Source: Scenedesmus sp. ARA3 (taxonomy: Eukaryota > Chlorophyta > Chlorophyceae > Sphaeropleales > Scenedesmaceae). From it: DNA of 64,000 bases. Shown here piece by piece: positions 1 through 10,659 of the stretch. How positions within the stretch are numbered: position 1 is the stretch's first letter; each line of letters opens with the position of its first letter. A program made the translations under genes and the position numbers. Location of the stretch: assembly GCA_004335835.1 (NCBI GenBank), contig RWJK01001870.1, forward strand, positions 1 through 64,000. Reading direction: 5' to 3'. The notes beneath the pieces are model-generated. The model saw nothing but the letters and a program-made list of their open reading frames with translations, searched no databases and was not told where the DNA came from.

Positions 1-62
1 TCGCTGGGCTAGTGCCTGGGGGCGGGTTCAGTCCCGAAAGTGTATTGTATTGTATTGTATTA
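1..62 (+). repeat. SINE-like fragment with (TGTAT)n tail
   Basis: The window opens inside a sequence reading GGGCTAGTGCCTGGGGGCGG, followed by a box-B-like GGTTCAGTCCC and then a tail of about four TGTAT/TATTG units (about 39-62). A second copy of the GGGCTAGTGCCTG core lies near 54120. A Pol III box B next to a short-unit tail is what tRNA-derived SINEs look like. The 5' part is cut by the window edge, so identity is inferred. Confidence 0.4.
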
Positions 63-249
63 TAAAGCTAGAAGCCAGCAGGTATGGCCTGCAGGCGGTG
101 GCGCTTGAGGTGACGAAGCTAGAGAGTTTTTGGTGGCGTTGGTGAGGGCGCAGGTGGCTGCACTTACAAGTGTAAGGGCCCCGACCGGCAAACTTTGCTC
201 TGAGCTATTCTCAAGTCGAAGCGCACAAGTGGCAACGTTGTCTGCTGAT

Positions 250-292
250 AACATTACATTACACTACAAGCTCCACTCAAACAAGGAGATGA
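250..292 (-). repeat. LINE-like 3' end with (TGTAA)n tail
   Basis: Read on the minus strand this is GAGTGGAGCTTGTAGTGTAATGTAATG. The same GAGTGGAGC(A/T)TGTA core followed by TGTAA units occurs at 55139-55172 on the same strand, there just after a stop codon. Non-LTR elements often end in such short-unit tails and are 5' truncated. No coding sequence is visible here. Confidence 0.35.
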
Positions 293-2043
293 TAAAGTGT
301 GCGGCAAGGATAATTACATGTGGTACTGAACAGTACCTGCTCCAAGAAAGGAGGCGCCTACGCCTCCACACACCAGCAACACAGCAGCTACGATTGCTAC
401 CCACTGGGTCCCTCCTGGCGGTAGGGATACTAACTTCTAACAACACCCCTTCGCTAAAATCCCGCAGTAAAGCAGGAGGTGCCCAATGATCATATGGCAA
501 AACATGCGCACATGCTTTTCCCAGCTTGCAAGTGAAGGGCCTCTATGCCATGCAGCACGGCATGGAGCGGCTTGGCAGCCAGCAGCAAATGCACAGCTTC
601 AAACTGCAGCACCTGCTGCCAAAATCCAATTACGAAGTCCAGCATTTGATGCGCTTTGTCTACTTGGATCACAGGCGACGAGCGCGCCCAGCTGCGTATG
701 CTGAGATGTGCACGCTGCTGTAACAAACACCGTGACGTATGTTGCATGCCCGGGGCCATCATGTGCATGCTCCACTGCTCACGCTCTTCTGCAGATGCTT
801 GCGATGCACAGATCAGCAAGCGCCAGCCAAGCAGCCGCATCAGCTAATGCGGCTGCTCTGCCTGACCAGGCAGCAGCCGCCACGCAACCACAGCGCTAAC
901 CCATCAGCAGCCACCATATGCACACCACCAGCACGCTGCCTTTCCCTGTGATCACGATGTAGCAACCAGTGCATGCAGTTGTCCAACATTCTAGGCAGCA
1001 CTTGCATGCGTACGTGAGCTGTAGCCAACATGTACTCGCCTGCTAGCTTGCATGACATGAGCGCGGCTGCTGCACTCTATGATGCACCAAATGCTCCTGC
1101 TGCTGCTAAGCAGCAGCGCCCTGTGGATCTGCTGTGCAGGAAGAAAAGGGCTGCGCGCCTCAATGCCTTCATGCATGCATGCAGCAACAGAGCGCAGTTG
1201 CATCTCAAATTGATGCAAATGGCCTAGCACACGGCAGCGTGCAGCAGTCGCACTGCTGCATTGCCAAGTGATAGCCGTTGCAGCTGCAGAACTGTGAAGA
1301 CGCGCTAAGAGCTGGGCATGAATGCACACCCATGCACCATGCTCGTGTCCGCCTATGCGGATGCTGCTTATGTGGATGCTGCCAAAGAGCACCCGCACCG
1401 CATTCACTATCCCAAACAATTGGCATGCACAGAACGCGCAGGAAGACACAGCATATCACATCTATACAAACTCGCGCTGTACACTACCCCAGACAGCGAC
1501 AACGCGCCATCCCATGCACTACGATGCAGGGGCAGCCACAACCTAATCGGCTGCAGCAACGCGCATTGCCTGGTGAGGCACAACACCTGACAGCCCCACG
1601 GCGTCCTCAAAGCACCTGCTCACGAGACAGTGCAGGCTCCGAGTCAAGGCGCACTACAGTAATTATACAGTACGTATCAGAAAACGTGCCGTGGCCTAAA
1701 ACGAGCCACAACATCCGCACAATGCACGCTAGCTGCACACATGCTGCCGAGTAATGCCTCAAGGCGCTCTGCGCTGCATGCAGCAGCACTAGGTGTATAG
1801 TCAACATGCGTCCTGCGCCACCAGCCACTCGCCAGACGACCACCAACAGACTTCCACTGCCCTTCTGCCTTGGTGTCTTCAAATCAGACGACTGCAACAC
1901 CCCCACCGCGCCCACACTGTACATAAGTTCGGCCAATGAGAATTATGTATAAGCTGCACCGCTAGTACATGTGCAGCTGTAGCCATGGCCCCTCACACAC
2001 ACTGTTTCTCAACCCACACGCCAGCAACAGCTGGCCCATACAC
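293..2043. other. Non-coding spacer
   Basis: No recognisable gene on either strand. The open frames here are short and low in complexity, and none matches a family I know. The last part (about 1750-2043) would be the 3' untranslated region of the minus-strand LisH gene. Confidence 0.5.
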
Positions 2044-5000
2044 TCACGCACTGAACCCGCAGGGAGAGATGCAGCCTGCGCCACCAACCAGCGTCATGTC
2101 TGCTGCTGCATCCAGATCACCGCTGATGGACCGCAGGTAGCCTTCACTATCCAAGCTCACTGGCAGGCTCATGGCAGCAGACAGCCCTGGCAAGCTTGGT
2201 GGGCTGCACAGCCCAAAGCCCGCCATGCCAGGAATATCCAGACCACCATACTCAATAGCTTCCGGCATGGCTGTGCTGGCCATCGCGGCAGCAGCTGCTG
2301 CTGTGCTCATCTCAGCGCTGATGCCGCCGCTGCTGCTGCACGTGACAGGGCCCAGGCCCATGCGCGCAGCAAGTGAAGCGCTGAAGCTGCTTGCGCCGCT
2401 GCTGCCGCTCCCGCCTGCTGCTGCTGCGGAAACAGGCGGCGGCGCCAGCATCGATGAAGGCACCTGCAGCGGCGGCGGCAGCACCAGGCCACTGCGCGGC
2501 CCCACTGCAGCACTTGCGTCTGCTGCTGCTGCAGCCGCCGCAGCAGCATGGCTAGTGAACCGCCTGCTGCTGCGTGTGCCGCCGCAGCCGCTTCTGGTAG
2601 CGCCGCTGCTGCTGCTGCTCCTGCTGCTGCGGTGGCCGGGGAGGCTGGCGCTGGCCGGTGGGTTGCTGTAGGGTGTGCGCTGGCTGCGGTTTTTGAAGAA
2701 GGTGGAGATGGTGGCCTTGTCTATGCCGTAGTGCTCCAGCAGGAACTCGCGCGTGGTTTGATTCACGTTGCGGCTGCTCCAGCCAATGTCTGTGCAGCCC
2801 ACCAGCGCATACATGACCTCCTCCTGCGGCACAGGGCAGGAGAGCACACATATACAGTCAAGAGAAGTCTAGAACTGACCACAACTCATAATGACCTCCT
2901 CCTGCGGCGATGAAAGATAGAGACAGCAGCACACATACAGTCATGTCAAAATTGCCTGAGCAAGACCACAGCGCATACATGAACTCCTCCTGTGGCACAG
3001 GGCAAGCAGGGATAACCAGCAGCACACAAACAGTCGATCAATAGTGCAACTGTGATCCGATACAGTAGTGGACGGCGCACGTCCGCACAGCTGCAGCGCT
3101 GCCGACAGCACTTGCAGGCACCACACTACATGCACGATCAATGCATCACAGTCGCCACCAGCCACAGCCAGCAGCAGCATATACACCCACCTGGATGTCA
3201 TTGGCATTAAGCCTCTCCGACTTCTTCTGCGACTTGGCTGCCTTGGGCCGCACCGGGTAGCGGAAGCTGAGGTACTTGCCTGGCTGGTCACAGGCAGGCA
3301 CGCCCCGCAGCACAGACACAAAGCCAGCCTGAAGGGGCAGCAGGAGATGGCGGTGAGGCAATGCAGCAAACGATACGGCGCTGTCAGCGCATTGATGGTG
3401 TAGGTGCACATTTCAGGAGAAAAGCATGTCTGCAGCAGCAAGAGAAGCATGTGCATTGCCCTTGCGCATACCCAAGCAGCTGCTGTTGCTTGTATGGTTG
3501 TGCATCAGCGACTGCTCTGCAGGACCAAGAAACTGCGTGCAACAGCAGCGCTCAATCCCCCAGGTCCCAACACCCAATGCAAATCGACAGCACTCGCCTG
3601 ATCCAGGGGCTCCAGGGTGCCCAGGCGCATGGTGCTGCCCTGGCTGTGCTTCATGCCCAGGCTGCTGCGGTTCTGCCACCGCAGGCTCAGCGGCACCTGC
3701 CTCTCCCTTGGAGGCTGCAGATCCGCTTTCTCATCCAGCTGCTGCTGCTGCTGCTGCTGCTGCATCCCCAGCTGCTGCTGCTGCTCCTGCAGCGTGAGCC
3801 GCTGATGCATGCCGACTGCCTGCGGGCTATGCCTGCCAGCAGCGGCTGCTGCAGCAGCTGCGGCAGCCACTGCAGCATCCAGCTGCATGCTGCTGTCCAT
3901 TGGGGCTGGCATTGCAGCTGATGCAGGCAATGGTAGCACACATGATGCCTGCGAGGCAATGTTTGGAGTGTGCACTAGCAGCTGCGGTGCTGCAGCAATG
4001 CCTGTCTCCTGCGGTGCCTGCGGCTGCTGCTGCATCTGTTGCTGTTGCATCTGTTGCTGCTGCCCTGAGTCTGCCTGCTGTTGAGGCTGCTGCATCTGCA
4101 TCTGCTGCTGCTGCTGTGGCTGCTGCTGCATCTGCATCTGCTGTGAGCTTGCCGCCGCTGCTGCTGCAGCCACCTGCTGCATATGCAGAGCATGCATTTC
4201 CTGCAACGCTGCCTGCTGTAGTTGCTGGCCAGGCATCTGCTGCTGCATCTGCATTCAGCAGCAGGTGTGGCACAATGAGTACCAGGCAGCAACGTACAGG
4301 GGAAGCTGCACACGAATCATGCAAAGCAGAGCATGTCAACATGGCATGCCTGATCCCTGGATGCAACACAGGCATGCATTTGCCACAAGAGACCGCTGGC
4401 AGGCCTGCTCTGTTGAAATTGCAAGTTCACACACTGTGAAACTTGCAAGCTCTGAAACCCATGCCTTTGCAATTGCAAACATGCAGCAGCAGCAGGACGT
4501 CCCCGTCGCACCTGGTAAGCCAGGGGTGGCTGGAAGTTGCGCCGTATGAGCTTGGGATACCTCCCAAACTTGGAGTGGTAGTAGTCGACAAACTCTTGTA
4601 CTATCGTCATCAAGTCAATGTTGTCAGCAGCATCCACCTGCCATGCAGCAGAGCATACAAAGCAGCATAGCCTCAAGAAGTGCGAAACAATCAGCTGTGC
4701 TACTGCCTGCTTGCAGGAACAGTGTGCCGTGATTTGCTGCCAGCTGCTGTGTGTGCACAGTAGCTCTCCACGTGAGGGCTATCACAAGATAGAAAACACA
4801 ACACACATGTTGCGTTCTGCTGCTGTGCCATGCCGTTGGTATTGCTGTGCCTGCAGCTAAGACTCCAACATCAGTGCAGCAGCAGCCCTTGAAGCAGCAG
4901 CTGATCTGTCCCACCTGGTCCAGTGTCATAGAGGCCTCTGCACACAGCGACTGGTAGGTGACCAGAAAGCCATAATCTGCCAGAAACCGCATCACGAGCA

Positions 5001-5097
5001 CCAGAATGTCGCGCTTGCGCTCGTTGCATTTGTCTTCCTCTGTCATAGTGTCTGGAGGGCTCATGCTGAGCGCAGAGTTCAGTACGCCAGCAGCCAT
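2044..5097 (-). CDS. LisH-domain, Gln/Ala-rich protein with katanin-like-2-type N terminus
   Basis: Five exons by eye: 5097-4915, 4637-4512, 4248 to about 3598 or 3574, 3328-3191, 2823-2044 (about 625-633 aa). Exons 1-2 form a LisH motif (ERKRDILVLVMRFLADYGFL) followed by DNIDLMTIVQEFVDYYHSKF and GRYPKLIRR, which closely matches the N terminus of katanin p60-like 2 as I know it. The AAA ATPase that should follow is absent. Instead come a polyQ/polyM exon, a short basic exon (KAAKSQKKSERLNANDIQ), and a last exon with ATISTFFKNRSQR, faintly like a homeodomain third helix, then an Ala/Ser-rich tail. The exon 3 donor is uncertain: a GC donor (CAG|GCGAGT, exon end 3598) or TGG|GTGTTG (3574); both keep phase 0. 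The start is also uncertain, because methionines at 5064 and 5046 are in frame. A microtubule or nuclear adaptor role would be inference only. Confidence 0.6.
2886..3012 (-). repeat. Copies of the last-exon acceptor of the LisH gene
   Basis: The last exon begins at 2823 as CCGCAG|GAGGAGGTCATG. Upstream in the intron lie two more versions: about 2886-2912 (GAGGAGGTCATTATG) and about 2969-3012 (CCACAG|GAGGAGTTCATGTATG, preceded by a copy of the CTTGCCCTGTG tract). Both are direct copies that keep the splice acceptor. Confidence 0.7.
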
Positions 5098-6430
5098 GTG
5101 TCCAAAAGCGTGGTTGATTGATATATTATCAAGATTTAGACGAGCAGACAACACGTGGGGGTGAAACAAGCGATGGTGTTGGCACGTAGTGTGGCGTGAG
5201 GCTGCTGCGCATAGGCGTTTCAACACAACATTACTTGCATGCTACACGTTGCTGTAAAGACGTTGGCAGAGGGTGAACACGCCCACTTCTGCAAGATATC
5301 TTTCAAACAAGTGACATGACACTCCGTTGACAAGCCTGGTTGACGATAAAATGATATATGCTTCACTGCTATAAATTCAACTGAAAACGAAGCACTTGCA
5401 ACCATGGCTGCCGAGCGCGGGAACGCTGTGTGACCTGTGATCGCAGTCGCACTCAGGCCGTGCAATGCAACGAAACTTGTAGAGTTACATTTTGACAGCA
5501 TATAACACTTTTCAGAGCCGACGCAGTGACTGCAGTAGTGCCCTGTTGCTCAGCAGTGCTGCTCAAGCACAACATGCTGCCACAGCTGCCAGGCAGGTGC
5601 ATCAAGGACTGAGCAGCAGTCTGCTTCACAGACGCCATAAAGGCGCCTTGAGACCAAGCTGTTACCAGCAACACCAGCATGCACAAGCTTTACATGAAAG
5701 CAATCATGTAGCGGCCACGACTGAACGGTGCAGTATCTGTTTCAAGCAGGCAATGCCTGCATGGTCTTCACTGCCTTGACATCATGCTAGGAACCCCCAG
5801 CACAAGCTTTAAAACGCCAAATTTTGGCCCAGCAAGGATGCCCAGCATGATGCGTTTGTCAAACAGGCAAGCCAAGTTGCCGGGGGCATGTGCCACACGT
5901 CCCGACTGCAGTGAGTCGTTGTATCTGCCACACACATATTTGTACCTCCTGTGGCAGAGCAACATCTGCTCAGCATGCTGTAAAAGCCTCGAACCATTTA
6001 AATACCATGAAGGATGCCGAACACGCATCCGATCTGAGTCAGCAGTGTTGACTGTACCATGCTGCTAGCACGGTGCACTGCAGCATGATGCTGTGCTGAC
6101 GGGACACAAAACCAATCCACCCTGTCAGTGCACCAATGCGTTCTGTCCGTCCTGTCAGACCAACTTTCAAGCAGAGCAGCATCGACAGAAAGGTCGCTGC
6201 TGATAGATACATGCAGCCCATCAGGCAAAGCTGCAAGCGGGCCCACAGATGCTGGCTGCCTTGCCATTTGCGCCTTGCTCACACTATCAAAGTCACATGG
6301 CATGTTGACTGATCACCAGTCGGAGGTTACGCACCCCCTCCCCCATGCCTCGCACTGCAATGCCCACTGCCTATGTAGCAAGCCAAACACATGCTCATCA
6401 GCACACGAGCACACCTGCCATCGCAGCAGG
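5098..6430. other. Spacer between LisH and ArfGAP genes
   Basis: I see no gene. It should contain the promoter of the minus-strand LisH gene (just above 5097) and the 3' untranslated region of the ArfGAP gene (just below 6431). Confidence 0.5.
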
Positions 6431-7936
6431 TCAGATCAGCGTGCTGCCCGTGCCGCTGCCCACCAAGCCATTGCTCAGCCCAGCCGCGCTGCCACCAGAC
6501 GGCACCACTGGCATCATCACCGACATGGGGTGGTGTGTGAAGCCACTGCTGCCACTCGCCACGCCAAACTGCTGCTGCTGCTGCACAGGCGGCCGAGGCG
6601 GCTGCTGCGGGCCTGGCCTGGGCACTCCTGCCACACCAGCCGGCATGAAGCCATACTGGGGCTGGCCCACAGCCCCAATGGCCGCAACAGGCGCCGCCAG
6701 CGGCTTCTGCTGCATGGGTGCATCGTACAGCTTCAGTATGTCCTCTGCTGTCTTCTTGGGCGTTGCTGCTCCGCTGCCGCTGTTGCTGCGGCTGTGCTGT
6801 TGCTGCCCAGTGCTGCTGCCTGCAGACGCCGCCGGGCCGAGCGCTGCTGCTGGTGCGTTGGTGCTGACAGCCATGGTCTGGATGCTGCTGATCAGGTCGT
6901 GCGACCCTAGGCTGGCAAAAGGGTCTGCTGCACCTGCAGCTGCTGCTGGTGGCGTTGCAGACTCCTGCTGCTGCTGCTGCACCTGCTGTGTTGACGCAGC
7001 AGAGAAGGGGTCTGCTGGTGCTGCTGCCGCTGCCTGCACTGGCTGCGTTGCCGGACCCGACACGCTGCTGAACGATGCCGAAAAGGGGTCCGCAGCTGCT
7101 GCCACCGTTGACGACACTGATCCTGACACAGACGAGGGCACAGCGCTGACACTGGGCGCTGATGCAAAGTCGTGCCAGTCATCGTGATCCAGCAGGTTGA
7201 GCGGTCCTGCGGCTGCTGCTGCTGCTGGTGCGGCTGCTGCTGCTGTTGGCTGTGGTGCAGGGCTGTTGCTAGCGCTGCCGGCGAGGAGGTCAAAGGGATC
7301 AACTGAAGCTGCTGCAGCTGCTATAGCTGGGCTTGCGTTCCGACTGCTGTTGCTCGGCGGCGGGTGCAGCGACAGCAGGTCTGCTGCTGCTGGTGCTGCC
7401 TGGGCACTGCTAGAAGCTGGCGGAGGCGTAGCTGTGCGTGCTGCTGCTGCGTCTGCCTGCTGCTGCTCCGGTGCTGGCGCCTGCTGCTGTGGCACATACG
7501 GGTGCCCTACATAGTTGTTTATGTCCGGTGGCGGCGCATCGCTGGCTGCATAGCGCCTGTCATTGTACTTGGCACGTATGAATGAGGCCAGCTCTGGGTT
7601 GGGCTGCCCTCCAGGTGGCCTTTTGAAGTGGTCTGGCAGCTGTGCTTCCCAGTACAGGTTTGCCTTGCTGTTGCCCATGGCCCGCACAAACTCCACCTGC
7701 CGCGGCAGCCACGTGTCTAAGTTGCATGAACGCACTTGCGAGATGTGCACGCCCAGAGAGCGATGGATGCCACTGCAGGTCAAGCAGACGAACACGCCCA
7801 GGTTGACGCTGGCCCAGGTCGGGTTGCGTGTGCCACAGTCTGCGCACGTCCTGTTCCCATCCTGCTTCAGCACAGCAGCAAGAATGCGTCTGTGCCGCTC
7901 GTTCTGCTCAAGACTGACGTCTCTCTTGCTGTTCAT
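6431..7936 (-). CDS. ArfGAP-domain protein (AGD5/SMAP-like), Q/A-rich C terminus
   Basis: A single open frame of 501 aa. Residues about 10-130 are a typical ArfGAP domain: zinc finger CX2CX16CX2C (Cys31, 34, 51, 54) and the arginine finger in GIHRSLG (Arg59), followed by SCNLDTWLP and [16 protein letters not shown]. ArfGAPs stimulate GTP hydrolysis on Arf GTPases at Golgi and endosomal membranes. The N-terminal domain with a disordered tail of about 370 residues resembles plant AGD5 (NEVERSHED) and animal SMAP proteins. The tail has Ala/Ser/Pro/Gln runs and repeated DPF- and DPFS-type motifs, which in known trafficking proteins bind clathrin adaptors; that role is inferred here. It is the only intronless multi-domain gene in the window, and it also lacks the exon-edge copies found in the others. 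Confidence 0.93.
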   Translation of the reverse strand: MNSKRDVSLEQNERHRRILAAVLKQDGNRTCADCGTRNPTWASVNLGVFVCLTCSGIHRSLGVHISQVRSCNLDTWLPRQVEFVRAMGNSKANLYWEAQLPDHFKRPPGGQPNPELASFIRAKYNDRRYAASDAPPPDINNYVGHPYVPQQQAPAPEQQQADAAAARTATPPPASSSAQAAPAAADLLSLHPPPSNSSRNASPAIAAAAASVDPFDLLAGSASNSPAPQPTAAAAAPAAAAAAGPLNLLDHDDWHDFASAPSVSAVPSSVSGSVSSTVAAAADPFSASFSSVSGPATQPVQAAAAAPADPFSAASTQQVQQQQQESATPPAAAAGAADPFASLGSHDLISSIQTMAVSTNAPAAALGPAASAGSSTGQQQHSRSNSGSGAATPKKTAEDILKLYDAPMQQKPLAAPVAAIGAVGQPQYGFMPAGVAGVPRPGPQQPPRPPVQQQQQFGVASGSSGFTHHPMSVMMPVVPSGGSAAGLSNGLVGSGTGSTLI

Positions 7937-10659
7937 GCTGCTCGAGCCTTTCGCACTGCTAGCGGCAAACAGCTGTACACGTCACGTAGCTGCAGAGTAG
8001 TAAAGGTCACTGGCTTCTAGTAAGTCTCAACGTGCCACGTGGGCAAACCCCATGTCACGAACATGCTGCGGTTATGTCATTTGCCAGGTTGCTGACTCCA
8101 GTGGGGTTTTGTGCTCGATGGTCAAGTTGAGCTCCAGAGGCAGATGTTAGTGAAGGGCCTAGTGTTGCCAAATCTGCAAGAATCTGCTCCACAGGGCCAG
8201 CTGTCTGACTGCAGCAGACCGACAACCATGCTCTACGCGCTCAGGACTCAAGTGCAGGCAGTGCTGCAACTGCAGCCGCTGCACCCATGGACAGCAGCTG
8301 CCAGTGTGCACACACAAGTGAAGGCCACGACGCCAGACAGAAACCAGTTCGTAAACAGGCCACCAATCCTAGCCTGACCTGGATCTAGTGGTGTAAACAG
8401 TCACTCTCTGGCAGAAGTCACCAGCGCAGGCCAACCCCCTCCCCACCAAGCTTGCCAGCGCGGCACAGCGCCAGCTGTTTGATGAATCTGGGATGAATCT
8501 GGGAAGAACCCCAGCAATGCACAAAACAGCATGCCAGGCCCTGCCACCATCTTGGTGAGAGGATCTCACAAGATCAAGGATTAGAAGCTGGAGCGTGCCT
8601 ACCACACACAGCAAACCCAAGCTGGGATTTTTTCAAGTGCAGTGCAAGGGCAACGCTGGCTTCCACCACGCATTGCCACACCAGCCGCACCTAGACTGAC
8701 AAGGAAAGCGGCACGTCACACTCACAGCACGAGCGGTGTGGCAGGTAATTCCGCTACACTGCTCCAGTGTTGCACAGACACACAGCATGTGCAGCAGACA
8801 GGCCGAAACCACACGGACAGTGTCGCAATCCTACATGACAGCAATACCTCAAAGCATGCAGCATGTATATATGACAACATAACACTCGGCAGCAGGTGCT
8901 GGAGTTGCAGCCTGCTCAGCATGCCTCGCAGGCAGCTCCTGAAGTTCTTGGTGTGAACTCTCAACAAGCAGCAGCAGCACCTCACTGACAGTGCATGCAC
9001 AGCTCCAACTATCGACAACCACTCGTCCGTTAAGAGTGCTGGCGACGGGCCAGCTAATACCGCCCGGCCCGCGCAGCAATGTGCTGCCCTGCCCTGCCTG
9101 CCTGCTCGCCTGCAGCGCCAGGCATGCTGCAGCAGCAGCCAACACCACAACGTAATCGGCGCAGACTAACACAAGCACAGTAATCAGCAGAGCTGCATCT
9201 ACAACACTCAGCCACATCAAAAATGACTGAGCAGCTGCTACATGCAACAGCACGCAGCATGGCTAATGAGCTGCTGCTGCCCAATACAGCCATGCCATTA
9301 TCAAACACCCTCTGCTAGCCCAACAAAGCAGCGGCAGCTGCGCAAACGCAGCGCAGCAAGCCGGCCGGAGTTTGTATGGCAGCATTCGCGCCGCCGCTGC
9401 TGTATGGCAGCTGCTGAATGAGTGATGCATCATGCAAGTGCAGTTGAGTTGCATGTAGAACAGCACACCCCCAAACCACAGATACTCGATTGAACAGACA
9501 GCAACAGACACGTCACCGAAAAACGCACACCACAGAAAGCACAGGTTTGGCATGCCAGCTGCAATCAGCAGAAAGCGCTCAACACAGACATGCGCAATCA
9601 GCCCAGCCTGAAGCTTCCACACGCATCTACAAGCATTTGCCGTGGTTGCAAGTAGGCGCTGCGCAGCATGCTACAGCATTGGGCAAGCTGTGACTGCTGC
9701 GGCAGCCTGCAAGCCGCAAAAGCCCCTTCCAATGCATCAGTGCATGGCCAACTGCCATACATACAACACGTGCAAGCAGGAAGCGAGGGGCCAGCAAGAA
9801 GCATCGACACTAGCGCTGCACGGAATCTCTTTGCGTGCAGCCTGCATCACCTCTGGTTCAAAAAGCTGAACAGCAATTGGTGTTCACAGGCAGGCGAGGG
9901 GGCCGAGCAAGCCACCCACCACTCTCCCAATGTGCATGCTAAAACTCAAACACCACACTCTCACGAGTCCCGCCTCAAAAGTAACCCCCATCTCTCATCA
10001 AAATGCAAATTAGACAATGCACATGGCGCTGCTGCCAGACACAGGCACACAGCACCACCCAAGAACCCACGATACGAGGGAGAGAGATTGAACAAATGTA
10101 ACAGAGTAAAAAGGCTGCGGCACATTTGCAGCTGCTGCTGCTGCCGCCGCCGCCAAAGCTGCAATGTCAACAGGCACAGCAGCAACTGTAGCAGGGCCAA
10201 GAGCCCCTGTCTGGTGCCCCTGACTCTGCTGCTGCCGCTGCTGCTGTATAAGTTGCATGTTCGGTTTAAACACCATACCACCTGCTGCGCTGTTGCTGTG
10301 AACTGCAGCCCTCTCTGCCTCACGCTTCGCCTGCTGCTGCAGCTGCCGCTGCCGCTGCCACACACAGCGTACCGCCCCAACCCAGAAGCACAAGAATTCA
10401 ACAAATGTAAACAGAATCAACAGGCAACACCACAGGGCCAGCAAACACGGGGCATCAAACAGCACCACACAGTACGTGCCAAGCATACTGCCACACGAAC
10501 ACCACCCCACCCCTGCTGCTGCTGCTGCTGTCAACCAGAGCTACCCTCTCACACATTACCATGCACACCACCACTGGATGCAAGCCCGCGCCTTGCAGCT
10601 GAATTGCTGCAAACACGGCCCAGCCTGCAGCTGCACACTGCAGCCTACAGGCCAGTCCA
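7937..10659. other. Spacer with a diverged copy of a Q-rich gene segment
   Basis: No convincing gene. At about 10120-10260 there is a degraded copy of part of exon 6 of the neighbouring Q-rich gene. On the minus strand it reads GALGPATVAAVPVDIAALAAA, against GALDPAAAAAAPVDEAALAAA near 13110-13190. It lies 400-540 bp beyond that gene's stop codon and in the same orientation. Confidence 0.5.

Noticed and set aside
2720..2790. Homeobox call for the last exon of the LisH gene
   Set aside because: Only a faint resemblance of TISTFFKNRSQR to a recognition helix; the first two helices and the usual Trp are missing.
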